Below are positions 18,492 to 27,104 of a stretch of DNA of 64,000 bases, piece by piece. The notes under the pieces were generated by a model. It had not been told where the DNA came from, ran no database searches, and worked only from the letters and a program-made list of their open reading frames with translations. The stretch is taken from NCBI RefSeq assembly GCF_006489205.2, contig NZ_VFYR02000001.1, forward strand, positions 248,001 through 312,000, read 5' to 3'. The position numbers and the translations under genes were made by a program. The DNA comes from Brevibacterium sp. XM4083 (GTDB lineage: Bacteria; Actinomycetota; Actinomycetes; Actinomycetales; Brevibacteriaceae). Numbering within the stretch: position 1 is the stretch's first letter; every line of letters starts with the position of its first letter.

Positions 18492-20816
18492 ATGTTCATC
18501 GATCAACTCAGCGCGGTGGTTCCCCGCCGAGGTGGAGGTCTGGAGAAGATGGTCCCCGGTACCGACCCCGCCGAGGCCGGCGGGTCTGCCGAGACAGGCG
18601 GCCCTGCCGAGGCCGGCGGGCTCGCGCAGACGGGCCGGGCGGCCGAGTTCGCCGACTTCGCCCGCGAACTCGGTCTCGCTCCTGACGAGTCCGCGACCGA
18701 GCTGTTCGCCGCGAGCGCCGGGTGCCTCGCGCTCGGGCGGATCGCAGCCGCTGCCGTCGCCCGCGTCGACCACTCCGTCGATCCCACCTCCCGCAGCTTC
18801 GCCGACTACGTCGCCGCGCAGACGCCGCCGCTCGACCTCGGCCTGCCCGCCGAGGACCTGTGGGTCGCGACGGTGCTGTCCCACCTCGGCGCGTTCACCG
18901 AACGGACTGCGCTCTTCGCGCTCGCCTCTGTGCCCCCGCCGGGGGCCGGTCCCCAGGACGCCGAGGGCGTGCTCATGCGCCTGCGCATGTCGGGCATCGT
19001 CGCCGATGCCGGAGCCGACGGCGGCCGGCGGCTCCTGCGCGTGCCCGTCCTGCTCGCGGCGAGCCTGCGCCGCAGCGCGGCCGCCGCGGACAGCGGAAGC
19101 GAGGCGTCCGGCCTCCTCTCACATCTCGTCCCCGCTCTCGTCGACCATCTCGAGACCGCCGAGGCGATCGATGCGCAGGTGCTCGCCGACGTCCTCGACC
19201 TCGCCCGCCGCGCCCGGCACTGGGACGTGCTCGTCCGGCTCGCCGATTCCGTCGGGCTGCCGATGTTCCTCCTCTCCCCGGAAGCCGCCTGCGCTGCCTA
19301 CGGCGGACTCCCGCCCGAGGCGATGACGGTCGAACCGGACCTTGCCCTCATGGCCCGCATCGCCGAGGACATCATCGACCTCCTCGGCGGAGATTTCGAT
19401 CAGCAGCGACTGCAGGAGGCCCTCATCGGGGAGACGCGGACCGGCCGGCTCCGCGAACTCTGCTTCCTCGCCGTCCCCGATGCACCCCCGTCGCAGGTGA
19501 TCGTCACCGAGGTGGGACCGGCGACCGTGCTGCGGGACATGTCGAGCCTCGTTGCCGCCGGACGCCACAGCGAGGCCGCCGACCTCGGCCTGTCGGCGCG
19601 CATCCGGCCCGGTGCGAAACGCGCCCAGCTCATCATCCGCCTCGTCGCCGCGATCTGCGCCTTCCACGACGGGGACGTCGCTCGTGCCCGGGCGGTCCTC
19701 CACGACGTCGAGGTCCAGGCCGCCCCGCGTCACGTCGACGGCGACTACCTCGTGCCCGCCGCCGTCGCGTGGGCGGCATTGGCCTCAGCGGTCGCCGGGG
19801 ACCACGAGCGCACCGATGCGCTGCTGGCGCGACTGGCCCGGACGGCGCCGCGCCCGACTCTCGTCGACGACGTCGTGCGCTCGCCGTGGCGCATCGCCAC
19901 GGCCCTGCGCGCGCTCGACCGCCTCGACCTCGACCTCGCCGCGGACTGCCTCGCCGACGTCGACCGGGCACCGGATGGGATGGGACTGCGCATCTGGATC
20001 CCCGTCATCGGACGGCGGCTGGCCGTGCTCGCCGCCCGCACCACAGCCGACCTCATCATCGCCAACGACGACGTCGCCCATGACGACCTCGACGACGGGG
20101 TGCCGAGCACGACGCTGCCTCGGCTGAGCCGCGACCTCGTGTCCGGCGGCCGCAGCGCCGTCTTCACCGCGCTCGGTCAGCTGCGGTGGGCCGAGGTCGA
20201 ACTCGAGCAGATGTCGCCGGACTCCGCCGCCCGCGTCGTCGCCGGTGTGCGCGTCGAACTCGTCGCCGGGCGCAGCGAGTCCGCAATCGCCCAGGTCGAA
20301 GCGTGGTTCTATCATCCGCTGCTCACCCCCACCGGACGGGCCGAGCTCGCCGCGATCCGGGCGGCGGCGCAGGCTCGGCTGGGCCGCGACGCCGAGGCGC
20401 TCGACGAGTTCCGCACGACCCTCGGACTCACCGCGCTCGTCAGCTCCCTGCTGCCGCTGGCCTGGCTGCCCCGGACCGACCGCATCCGACTCCTCGACCT
20501 CAGCGCCGGCGATCCGGCGTGGGAGCCGGTGTTCCGGGCGTTCGCCGAGACCGGGCGCGCCCAGCTCCTCACGCGGCTGCGCGAGGTCGGTGCGGTGTCG
20601 GTGTCCGAGGTGTCGATGCCGCAGCTGAGCAAGGCCGAAGCCCACCTGCTCGATCTCCTCGCCACCGACCGCTCGATCGCCCAGATCTCCGCGGAGCTCC
20701 ACCAGGTGCCGGGGACGGTGAAGAACCGCCTCTCGGCCCTCTACCGCAAGTTCGGCGTCTCCGGCCGGGCGGAGGCGATCACGCGGGCCGGGGCGCTCGG
20801 CTTCCTCCCGCCATGA
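18492..20816 (+). CDS. LuxR-family regulator without visible P-loop
   Basis: The C-terminal LuxR helix-turn-helix (PQLSKAEAHLLDLL, IAQISAELHQVPGTVKNRLS, YRKFGVSG) follows ~700 residues of helical repeats. No P-loop is visible, unlike the 1874 gene. The first ~45 residues include a 6-residue low-complexity repeat (PAEAGG, SAETGG, PAEAGG). The start is set at 18492 because GGAGAGG lies 8 nt before it; a longer frame from 18321 has no ribosome site. It lies at the right border of the exopolysaccharide locus, mirroring the two regulators on the left. Confidence 0.82.
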   Translation: MFIDQLSAVVPRRGGGLEKMVPGTDPAEAGGSAETGGPAEAGGLAQTGRAAEFADFARELGLAPDESATELFAASAGCLALGRIAAAAVARVDHSVDPTSRSFADYVAAQTPPLDLGLPAEDLWVATVLSHLGAFTERTALFALASVPPPGAGPQDAEGVLMRLRMSGIVADAGADGGRRLLRVPVLLAASLRRSAAAADSGSEASGLLSHLVPALVDHLETAEAIDAQVLADVLDLARRARHWDVLVRLADSVGLPMFLLSPEAACAAYGGLPPEAMTVEPDLALMARIAEDIIDLLGGDFDQQRLQEALIGETRTGRLRELCFLAVPDAPPSQVIVTEVGPATVLRDMSSLVAAGRHSEAADLGLSARIRPGAKRAQLIIRLVAAICAFHDGDVARARAVLHDVEVQAAPRHVDGDYLVPAAVAWAALASAVAGDHERTDALLARLARTAPRPTLVDDVVRSPWRIATALRALDRLDLDLAADCLADVDRAPDGMGLRIWIPVIGRRLAVLAARTTADLIIANDDVAHDDLDDGVPSTTLPRLSRDLVSGGRSAVFTALGQLRWAEVELEQMSPDSAARVVAGVRVELVAGRSESAIAQVEAWFYHPLLTPTGRAELAAIRAAAQARLGRDAEALDEFRTTLGLTALVSSLLPLAWLPRTDRIRLLDLSAGDPAWEPVFRAFAETGRAQLLTRLREVGAVSVSEVSMPQLSKAEAHLLDLLATDRSIAQISAELHQVPGTVKNRLSALYRKFGVSGRAEAITRAGALGFLPP

Positions 20817-20932
20817 CGGCCGCGCACGCCGACGTTGCGCGCGCCACGACCCCGCGCCACGACCCCGCGGAGACAGCCCGCCCAGGCGGGACGGCGTCAG
20901 GCTGTGACGACGCCCCGCCTCGGCGAGGGGAA

Positions 20933-22693
20933 TCACGCGGTGATGAGGTTGCGCCGGCGGAAGCCCACCGCGCCGATGAGCGTGAGGACGATGCCTCCCG
21001 CGGTCAGCCACGCGATCGCCGCCGGTTCGAGGTCGACCGACGGGTACTGCCCGATGTGGACGAACACGGACAGGTCGAGGATCGCCTCGTCGAGCTGGAG
21101 CATCGTGCCGAAGAACGCGAGGACCGCGGAGGCGGCGAAGACGATCCAGCCGATGCCCATGACCCGCGGGACGATGCCGTAGGCGAGGAAGGCGATGCCG
21201 AGCAGCGCCCAGATCGCCGGGGTCTGCGCGAGGTGGCCGACGAAGGTGGGACCGAGCAGATCCCAGTCGCCGGTCGAGGCCGCGGCCCCGAAGCCCTCGC
21301 CGAAGCCGCCGAGCGCCATGAGCAGGAGCGCGCCGAGGAACGACACGCTCGCCCAGGCGAGCATCCACCCCGGCCGGCTGACCCCGGTGGCGAGCACGGG
21401 TTCGGTGCGGAACCCCTGCTCCTCGGCCCGCAGGCCGCCGGCGGAGATGAGTGCGAAGACGGCGACGATGATCGCGAAGTAGAGCCCCATGAACCCGAGA
21501 TAGCCGTCGACGATGCCGTCGGCTCCGCCCATGATCGCCAGGATCTCCGGCGGCATGCCGTCCGCACTCTCGGCCATCGCCGAGGTGAACGAGCCGAAGA
21601 CGACGCCCATGATGAGGACGCCGAGCGACCACCAGAGCAGGCTCGAGCGCTGGAGGCGCAGGGCGAGGGCGAACGGGGAGGACAGGGCCGCCGACGCGGT
21701 CGGGCGACCGAGCCGGTCGGGGAGGATGCCCGCGGCGAGGTCGCGCTTCGACTGGAGGGCGAGGGCGACCGGGACGAGGACGACGAGCAGGCCCACGCAC
21801 AGCAGCAGCGGCCACCAGCGGTCGAGCGTGAACGGCGCGGTCTGCTGCGCCCAGCCCAGGGGTGAGAGCCACGACAGCCACTCGAGGTCCCCGCCCTGGA
21901 CGGCGGACATGTCGCCGAGCCCGCGGACGATGAAGAACACCGCGAGGATCGCCCCGGCGATGCCCGAGCAGGCGCGCGCGAACGCCGAGAGCTGCGCGGT
22001 CACCGCGGCGACCCCGGCGAACACCCAGCCGACCGCGCCGATGCTCGCCCCGAAGAGCAGGGCCGAGGAGAACGGTCGGGGTTCGGCTTCGGAGGCGGCG
22101 AACGCGACCGTCGTGCCGAGCGCGACGAGGACGTTCATCCCCAGCGTGAGGACGAGCGCGGCGATGAGCTGGGTGTGGCGTCCGGTGACATCGGCCCGGA
22201 CGAGTTCGGCCCGCCCGGTCTGCTCCTCGCTGCGGGTGTGGCGGGAGATCGTGAGGATCGACATGAGGGCGGCGCCGAGCATGAGGAAGACACCGTACAT
22301 CCCGACGATGAAGCGCGGCACGGTGATGTCGTCGAAGCCGTAGCCGGGTCCCGTGATGAGTCCCATGACGGGGTTCTTCGCGAACACCGTCATCGCTTCG
22401 AGCGAGCTGCCGTCGAGGACGAGGGCGATCGCGTTCGAGAAGTACGCGGCCATCGCCGAGAGGCCGAGCACCCACAGCGGCAGGCGCCAGCGGTCACGGC
22501 GGAGCATGAAGCGCAGCAGGGTGCCGAGCCCGGTGAGGTTCGTGCCCCGCTCGGCCCGGTGGGCCGGGTGGTCCCGGTGTCCCGCTGGTGCCGCATGCCG
22601 ACCGTGGGTGCCGGGAGGCGCCGAGGTGAGCAGACGGGTGGAGCCGGGGTTCTCCCCGCGGGTCCGGGCCGTCGTCGCCGTGTGCGTGTTCAT
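20933..22693 (-). CDS. ABC exporter permease (ABC-2 type, fused two-module)
   Basis: This 586-residue membrane protein has ~12 helices in two similar halves, each starting with a sequence of the LPLWVLGLSAMAAYFSNAIA type. It resembles the large permeases of TetR-linked drug exporters (ThcB/antibiotic exporter type). Its ATG shares one base with the ATPase stop (TGATG), so the genes are coupled. The first ~60 residues are Thr/Pro/His-rich and non-conserved. The operon order is tetR-ATPase-permease, implying ligand-induced export of a toxic compound; the substrate is unknown. Confidence 0.83.
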   Translation of the reverse strand: MNTHTATTARTRGENPGSTRLLTSAPPGTHGRHAAPAGHRDHPAHRAERGTNLTGLGTLLRFMLRRDRWRLPLWVLGLSAMAAYFSNAIALVLDGSSLEAMTVFAKNPVMGLITGPGYGFDDITVPRFIVGMYGVFLMLGAALMSILTISRHTRSEEQTGRAELVRADVTGRHTQLIAALVLTLGMNVLVALGTTVAFAASEAEPRPFSSALLFGASIGAVGWVFAGVAAVTAQLSAFARACSGIAGAILAVFFIVRGLGDMSAVQGGDLEWLSWLSPLGWAQQTAPFTLDRWWPLLLCVGLLVVLVPVALALQSKRDLAAGILPDRLGRPTASAALSSPFALALRLQRSSLLWWSLGVLIMGVVFGSFTSAMAESADGMPPEILAIMGGADGIVDGYLGFMGLYFAIIVAVFALISAGGLRAEEQGFRTEPVLATGVSRPGWMLAWASVSFLGALLLMALGGFGEGFGAAASTGDWDLLGPTFVGHLAQTPAIWALLGIAFLAYGIVPRVMGIGWIVFAASAVLAFFGTMLQLDEAILDLSVFVHIGQYPSVDLEPAAIAWLTAGGIVLTLIGAVGFRRRNLITA

Positions 22694-23628
22694 CACCGGT
22701 CCTCCGATCCGTAGTGGCGCAGCAGGAGCTGTTCGAGAGTGGGCGGCGTGGCCGTCAGCGACCGGATGTCGTGCTCGCCGAGGGCCCGCATGATCCCCGG
22801 CAGCTGCGCGGTGTCGGCGCTGAAGTGCAGCTGCGGTCCTTCGCGGACGAGATCGTGGACACCGGTCATCGTCGTCAGCTGCGGGATGTCCTTCTCGACC
22901 TGGACGGTCACGGTCGTCCGCGACAGGTGGCGCAGGTCCGCGAGCGCCCCGGTCTCGACGATCCTGCCGGCGCGGATGATCGAGACCCGATCGGCGAGTG
23001 CTTCGACCTGCGCGAGGATGTGGCTTGAGAGCAGCACCGTGCGCCCCTGGTCCTTCGCCTCGCGGATGCACTCCTGGAAGACGGCCTCCATGAGCGGATC
23101 GAGACCGGCCGTCGGCTCGTCGAGGAGGAGCAGCTCGACGTTCGAGGCGAGGGCGGAGATGAGCGCGACCTTCTGCCGGTTGCCCTTCGAGTACGTCCGT
23201 CCCTTCTTCCGCGGGTCGAGGTCGAAGCGCTCGATGAGCTCGTCGCGCTTGGCCGTGTCGACGCCGCCGCGCAACCGGGAGAACAGGTCGATCGCCTCGC
23301 CGCCGGTCAGCCCCGGCCACAGTTCGACGTCGCCGGGAACGTAGGCGAGCCGCCGGTGCAGTGACACCGCGTGCGACCACGGATTCTCGCCGAGGAGGCT
23401 GATCCGTCCCGCATCCGAGCGCAGGATCCCGAGCAGGATCCGGATCGTCGTCGACTTGCCCGCGCCGTTGGGTCCGAGGAAGCCGTGGACCTCTCCGCGG
23501 GCGACGGAGAGGGTGAGCCCGTCGAGGGCGCGGACGCGACCGTAGGTCTTGACGACGGCGGTCATCTCGATGGCCGCCGAGGTGTGTGGGGTCGTGGTGC
23601 GGTCTGCAGTGCTGGTCTGAACGGTCAT
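22693..23628 (-). CDS. ABC exporter ATP-binding protein
   Basis: Walker [10 protein letters not shown] (52-60), the signature YSKGNRQKV in place of LSGGQ, Walker [17 protein letters not shown] and the switch SSHIL are all present in the 311-residue protein. The variant signature is typical of the antibiotic-export subfamily (DrrA-like). It overlaps the tetR stop by ATGA and the permease start by one base. It powers the exporter encoded next to it. Confidence 0.9.
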   Translation of the reverse strand: MTVQTSTADRTTTPHTSAAIEMTAVVKTYGRVRALDGLTLSVARGEVHGFLGPNGAGKSTTIRILLGILRSDAGRISLLGENPWSHAVSLHRRLAYVPGDVELWPGLTGGEAIDLFSRLRGGVDTAKRDELIERFDLDPRKKGRTYSKGNRQKVALISALASNVELLLLDEPTAGLDPLMEAVFQECIREAKDQGRTVLLSSHILAQVEALADRVSIIRAGRIVETGALADLRHLSRTTVTVQVEKDIPQLTTMTGVHDLVREGPQLHFSADTAQLPGIMRALGEHDIRSLTATPPTLEQLLLRHYGSEDR

Positions 23629-24512
23629 GATGGGTCATCTCCCTGGGATCGGGTGCGTGATGAGGTCGGTGGGTCTGTGTCGGCAGTGGGAGCTGTGTCG
23701 GCTGCGGTGGTTGCGCCGTCTGCGGTGGTTGCGTCGTCTGCGGGGGCTGTGCTCTGTGGAGGCGGTGAGCCGTCGGGTGCTGTGCCGCCTGCGGACGCTG
23801 TGCCGTCGGGCGAGCCGGGTGGACCGGTGGCGGGCAGTTCCGCGCTCGCCGGCCCTGCGCCGGCCGTCGGCTCTCCGGCCGGGCTGCCCGGCGGCGACGT
23901 CGGTGCCGAGGCGAGCACGCCGTTCCAGTAGAGGTCGAGCAGGTGCGGGGCGAGCCGCGTCATCGTCGAAGCGACGTCGGCGGTGCCGAGGTTCGCCTCG
24001 AGGCGACGGCTGAGCATCGCCGGGGCCAGGGCCATGACGGCGAGCATCGCGGCCTGCCCGCGGGTGTCGTCGCTCTTCCGGAACTCGTAGCCGGCGAAGC
24101 CCTCGACGATGTAGGACTCGACGAGATCGACGTAGTGGTCGAAGTAGCGCTGCCCGTGCTCGCTCGGATCGAGCAGCGATTTGAGCAGATAGTCCACAGC
24201 CGTCGACATGGCCGGGTCGTCGAACATCATCTGCACGGCCATGACCGCGTACCCGGCGTTCTCCACCTTCTTCTCGGTGATGAGGTCGAAGACGTGGTCG
24301 TCGCACGCGGTGCGCAGTCCCTCCTTCGACCCGAAATGGTGGATGACGAGTCCGGGGGAGACTCCTGCTGCCGCGGCGATGCCGCGCACGGTGGCTTTCG
24401 CGAAGCCGTGCTCGGCGAACTCGGTGACAGCGGCGTCGAGGATCCTCCTGGCCGTCTCCGGCGAAGTGTTCGGGGAGCGGGAGGGCTCACCCTTCGGAGT
24501 GGTTGAACGCAT
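23625..24512 (-). CDS. TetR-family repressor of the ABC exporter operon
   Basis: The helix-turn-helix [26 protein letters not shown] lies at residues ~40-65. The start at 24512 is inside a 34-bp imperfect palindrome, suggesting direct autoregulation; an in-frame extension upstream (to 24668) would erase the operator and lacks coding character. The last ~95 residues (of 295) are a Pro/Ala/Gly/Thr/Ser-rich tail outside the TetR fold, built from loosely repeated GSPxG and [12 protein letters not shown]-like units. It is the first gene of the exporter operon and is coupled to the ATPase by ATGA. Confidence 0.88.
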   Translation of the reverse strand: MRSTTPKGEPSRSPNTSPETARRILDAAVTEFAEHGFAKATVRGIAAAAGVSPGLVIHHFGSKEGLRTACDDHVFDLITEKKVENAGYAVMAVQMMFDDPAMSTAVDYLLKSLLDPSEHGQRYFDHYVDLVESYIVEGFAGYEFRKSDDTRGQAAMLAVMALAPAMLSRRLEANLGTADVASTMTRLAPHLLDLYWNGVLASAPTSPPGSPAGEPTAGAGPASAELPATGPPGSPDGTASAGGTAPDGSPPPQSTAPADDATTADGATTAADTAPTADTDPPTSSRTRSQGDDPS

Positions 24513-24536
24513 GTTTAATATTAAACGCGTGTTCAA
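24503..24536 (-). promoter_or_regulatory. palindromic TetR operator over the exporter operon start
   Basis: The core GTTTAATATTAAAC is a perfect 14-bp palindrome. It extends to a 34-bp dyad with arms TTGAACGCATGTTTAAT and ATTAAACGCGTGTTCAA that match at 14 of 17 positions. Each half is itself a near-palindrome (TTGAAC-N4-GTTTAA and TTAAAC-N4-GTTCAA), suggesting two overlapping dimer sites. It covers the tetR start codon and the TAATAT that would be the -10 box. Confidence 0.75.
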
Positions 24537-24663
24537 TCGCTGCGTCAACAGGTCGTCGGTGAATTCTTCCGAGCCGCAATGAGCCCGGCGGTCGGGTTCG
24601 CCTCCGGCTGGGCGTCGTCGGCGGGGTGGGGCGAGCGATTCGGCGGCCGCGCATCTCTTGACG

Positions 24664-24681
24664 TACAACCATTCGGTTGTA
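24664..24681 (+). promoter_or_regulatory. ArsR-type operator overlapping a leaderless promoter
   Basis: TACAACC and GGTTGTA form a perfect 7-bp inverted repeat around ATTC. The repeat ends inside the -10 box TAAGAT (24680-24685), and the ATG at 24692 follows the -10 after 6 nt. A repressor here would block RNA polymerase directly; the product of the first gene, an ArsR regulator, is the obvious candidate. Confidence 0.75.
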
Positions 24682-24691
24682 AGATGTGGGC

Positions 24692-25060
24692 ATGACAGCC
24701 CGACTCGACGACGACGTCGACGCGATGTTCCAGGCGTTGGCGGATCGGACGCGGCGCGACATCGTCCGCCGCGTCCTCGTCGACGGACTGTCCGTGTCCG
24801 AACTCGCCGAGGACTACGACATGAGCTTCGCCGCCGTGCAGAAGCACGTCGCCGTGCTCGAGCGGGCAGGTCTCGTGACGAAGGAGCGCAGCGGACGTCG
24901 CCAGGTCACCCGGGCCGATGTCGGCGCGATCCGCACTGTGCGCGACCTCCTCGGCGATCTCGAACTCCAATGGCGGGACCGCGTCGATCGCATCGATGCT
25001 CTGCTCGCCGCCGACGACGCGGACACGACGCCTCCGCCCCGCCCGGGCGCGGAGGGATGA
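24692..25060 (+). CDS. ArsR-family winged-helix repressor
   Basis: The 122-residue protein has the winged helix ADRTRRDIVRRVLVDGLSVSELAEDYDMSFAAVQKHVAVLERAGLV. No metal-binding CxC-type motif is visible, so it belongs to the non-metal ArsR group often found next to SRPBCC (AHSA1-like) genes. The ATG at 24692 is 6 nt behind TAAGAT, giving a leaderless mRNA; the in-frame GTG at 24686 touches the -10 and is less likely. A perfect palindrome overlaps its promoter. Confidence 0.88.
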   Translation: MTARLDDDVDAMFQALADRTRRDIVRRVLVDGLSVSELAEDYDMSFAAVQKHVAVLERAGLVTKERSGRRQVTRADVGAIRTVRDLLGDLELQWRDRVDRIDALLAADDADTTPPPRPGAEG

Positions 25061-25086
25061 GTGCATTCAACGACGAAGGAGCAGCC

Positions 25087-25575
25087 ATGCCGGTGACGGA
25101 GACCAGCCACAACGAGGACACGAAGACCCTGACGATGGTCGCGCAGTTCGCCGCCCCGCCAGAGAGGGTCTGGGACGTCTACGCCGATCCGCGGCAGCTC
25201 GAGAAGGTGTGGGGACCGCCGACGCATCCGGCCACCGTCGTCGACCACGACCTCGTCCCCGGCGGCCGCGTCACCTACTACATGACCGGACCCGAGGGGG
25301 AGAAGTACTACGGCCTGTGGGAGGTCACCGCGGTCGATGCGCCCGTCAGCTTCTCCTTCCGCGACTACTTCGCCGACGAGAACTTCGACATCGCGCAGTC
25401 CCTGCCCGGCAGTGCGAACACGTACACGTTCACCGCTGACGGTGACGGCACGAAGGCCGTCTACACTTCGGTCTTCGACACCGCCGAAGGGCTGAAGACG
25501 GTGCTCGAGATGGGTGTCGTCGAAGGCGCCACGGCTGCGATCGGGCAGATCGACGACCTCCTCGCGAAGGACTGA
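25087..25575 (+). CDS. SRPBCC (AHSA1-like) ligand-binding protein
   Basis: The 162-residue protein shows APPERVWDVYADPRQLEKVWGPP at the start and SVFDTAEGLKTVLEMGVVEGATAAIGQID at the end, both typical of the AHSA1-like helix-grip fold that binds hydrophobic ligands. GAAGGAG lies 5 nt before the ATG at 25087; an in-frame ATG at 25057 overlaps the ArsR stop but has poor spacing. It is the usual partner of ArsR regulators, though its ligand is unknown. Confidence 0.85.
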   Translation: MPVTETSHNEDTKTLTMVAQFAAPPERVWDVYADPRQLEKVWGPPTHPATVVDHDLVPGGRVTYYMTGPEGEKYYGLWEVTAVDAPVSFSFRDYFADENFDIAQSLPGSANTYTFTADGDGTKAVYTSVFDTAEGLKTVLEMGVVEGATAAIGQIDDLLAKD

Positions 25576-25663
25576 CGATCTCCCGCCTCGGCGGGGACGA
25601 ACACGGGCCGACCTCCCGTCTCGGTGCGGTCGGGCACGGAACGATCTCCCGCCCCGGCGGGAT
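25575..25663. repeat. three 33-bp tandem repeats between convergent genes
   Basis: Units at 25575-25607, 25608-25640 and 25641-25663 (partial) share the pattern ACGATCTCCCGCCTCGGCGG followed by a variable 13 bp. The centre, CCGCCTCGGCGG, is a short palindrome. The array fills the whole gap between the SRPBCC stop and the MFS stop and may serve as a two-way terminator. Confidence 0.65.
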
Positions 25664-26983
25664 TCACTCCTTCGCCATCGCCGCCATCGACCGCTGCGGT
25701 GCGTCCGACTTCACCGCGATGATGAGGGCGAGGCCGACGATGAGGACGATGATGATGCCGAGCGTGCCCGCACGCTGATATCCGAGCAGGGAGATGAAGA
25801 GCGCGAACATCGCCGGGCCGAGGAAGCTCACGGCCCGGCCGGTCGTCGCGTAGAGGCCGAAGTTCTCGCCGGCGCGCTCGGGCGGGGTGAGGCGGGCGAG
25901 GAACGACCGCGACGAGGCCTGGACCGGGCCGACGCAGAAGCTGAGGACGAGCGCGCACACCCAGAACACGGCCGGGTCGTCGGTGAGGAGGATCGGCACT
26001 CCGCCGGCGATGATGACGATGAGCCCGGTGATGATCACGGGCTTGGGGCCGAAGCGGTCGTCGAAGAGCCCGGCGATCATCGCCCCGGCGCCGGCCGCGA
26101 CGTTCGCCGCGACGCCGAGGATGATGATCTCCGTGGCCGAGAAGCCGTAGCTGCCGGCCGCGAGCACCCCGGCGAACGCGAAGATCGCGGCGAGCCCGTC
26201 GCGGAAGATCGCCGAGGCGATGAAGAAGCGCAGGGTCTGATGCTCGTGCTTCCACATCCGCACGAGACGGCGGACGAGGGACGCGTAGTCGGCGATGAAT
26301 GCCCTGATCGGATGGCCTCCCGAGGTGCCCGTGACCTTCGCGCCGGGGGCGGTGAGGAGGACGGGGATCGCGAAGACCGCGAACCACACGGCCGAGAGCA
26401 CCGCGACGATGCGGAAGCGCAGGCCGCCCTCGTCGGTGGCGCCGAAGAGCCCGACCTCGGGTTGGATGACGAGGACGAGGAGGAGGACGAGGAGGACGAG
26501 CCCGCCCGCATAGCCCATGCCCCAGCCGAAGCCGGAGACCTTGCCGACGTTGTCGGGGGTCGTGATGCGGACCATGATGCCGTTGTAGGCCACCTCGGCG
26601 AACTCGAAGAAGACGCTGCCCACGGCGATGAGGAGCAGACCCAGCCACAGATAGGCGGGGGAGTCGCGGACGAAGAAGAGACCGGCCATCGTCACGATGA
26701 CGATTCCCGTGTGGACGCCGAGCCAGAGCCGGTGCCGCCCGCCCGCATCGGCGCGGGTGCCGACGGCCGGGGCGACGAGGGCGATGACGAGCCCAGCGGC
26801 GGCCATCGACCAGCCGAGTGCCGCAGAGCCGGACTCCTCGCTGCTCGCCACGGCCTTCGTCAGGTACGGGGTGAAGACGAATGTGATGATGACGGCATTG
26901 AACGACGCCGAACCCCAGTCCCACAGCGCCCAGCTGAAGACGCCGATGCGCGAGCTGACAGGGGTTCGCGGAGGTGAGTGCAT
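25664..26983 (-). CDS. UMF1-type MFS transporter
   Basis: This 439-residue protein has 12 membrane helices. The start SWALWDWGSASFNAVIITFVFTPYL and the FEFAEVAYNGIMVRITTPDNVGKVSGFGWGMGYAGG block are diagnostic of the UMF1/Atg22-like family. The substrate is unknown; yeast Atg22 exports amino acids from the vacuole. The -10 box TACAGT (complement of 26990-26995) ends exactly 6 nt before the ATG, so the mRNA should be leaderless. Confidence 0.85.
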   Translation of the reverse strand: MHSPPRTPVSSRIGVFSWALWDWGSASFNAVIITFVFTPYLTKAVASSEESGSAALGWSMAAAGLVIALVAPAVGTRADAGGRHRLWLGVHTGIVIVTMAGLFFVRDSPAYLWLGLLLIAVGSVFFEFAEVAYNGIMVRITTPDNVGKVSGFGWGMGYAGGLVLLVLLLVLVIQPEVGLFGATDEGGLRFRIVAVLSAVWFAVFAIPVLLTAPGAKVTGTSGGHPIRAFIADYASLVRRLVRMWKHEHQTLRFFIASAIFRDGLAAIFAFAGVLAAGSYGFSATEIIILGVAANVAAGAGAMIAGLFDDRFGPKPVIITGLIVIIAGGVPILLTDDPAVFWVCALVLSFCVGPVQASSRSFLARLTPPERAGENFGLYATTGRAVSFLGPAMFALFISLLGYQRAGTLGIIIVLIVGLALIIAVKSDAPQRSMAAMAKE

Positions 26984-27104
26984 GTCGTCACTGTACTGAA
27001 TTCCCAGGTCCGAGAATGTTCATTGGGTGAGAGTTCGGTTGATGTTCCCTCTGGATTGGGGCAAGGTAGAAGGTCGGTTAAGTGCACTCGATGCGAAGGA
27101 AATC

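Noticed and set aside
24513-24668. 52-residue N-terminal extension of the TetR regulator
   Set aside because: It would run through the operator and the divergent ArsR promoter region and lacks coding bias.
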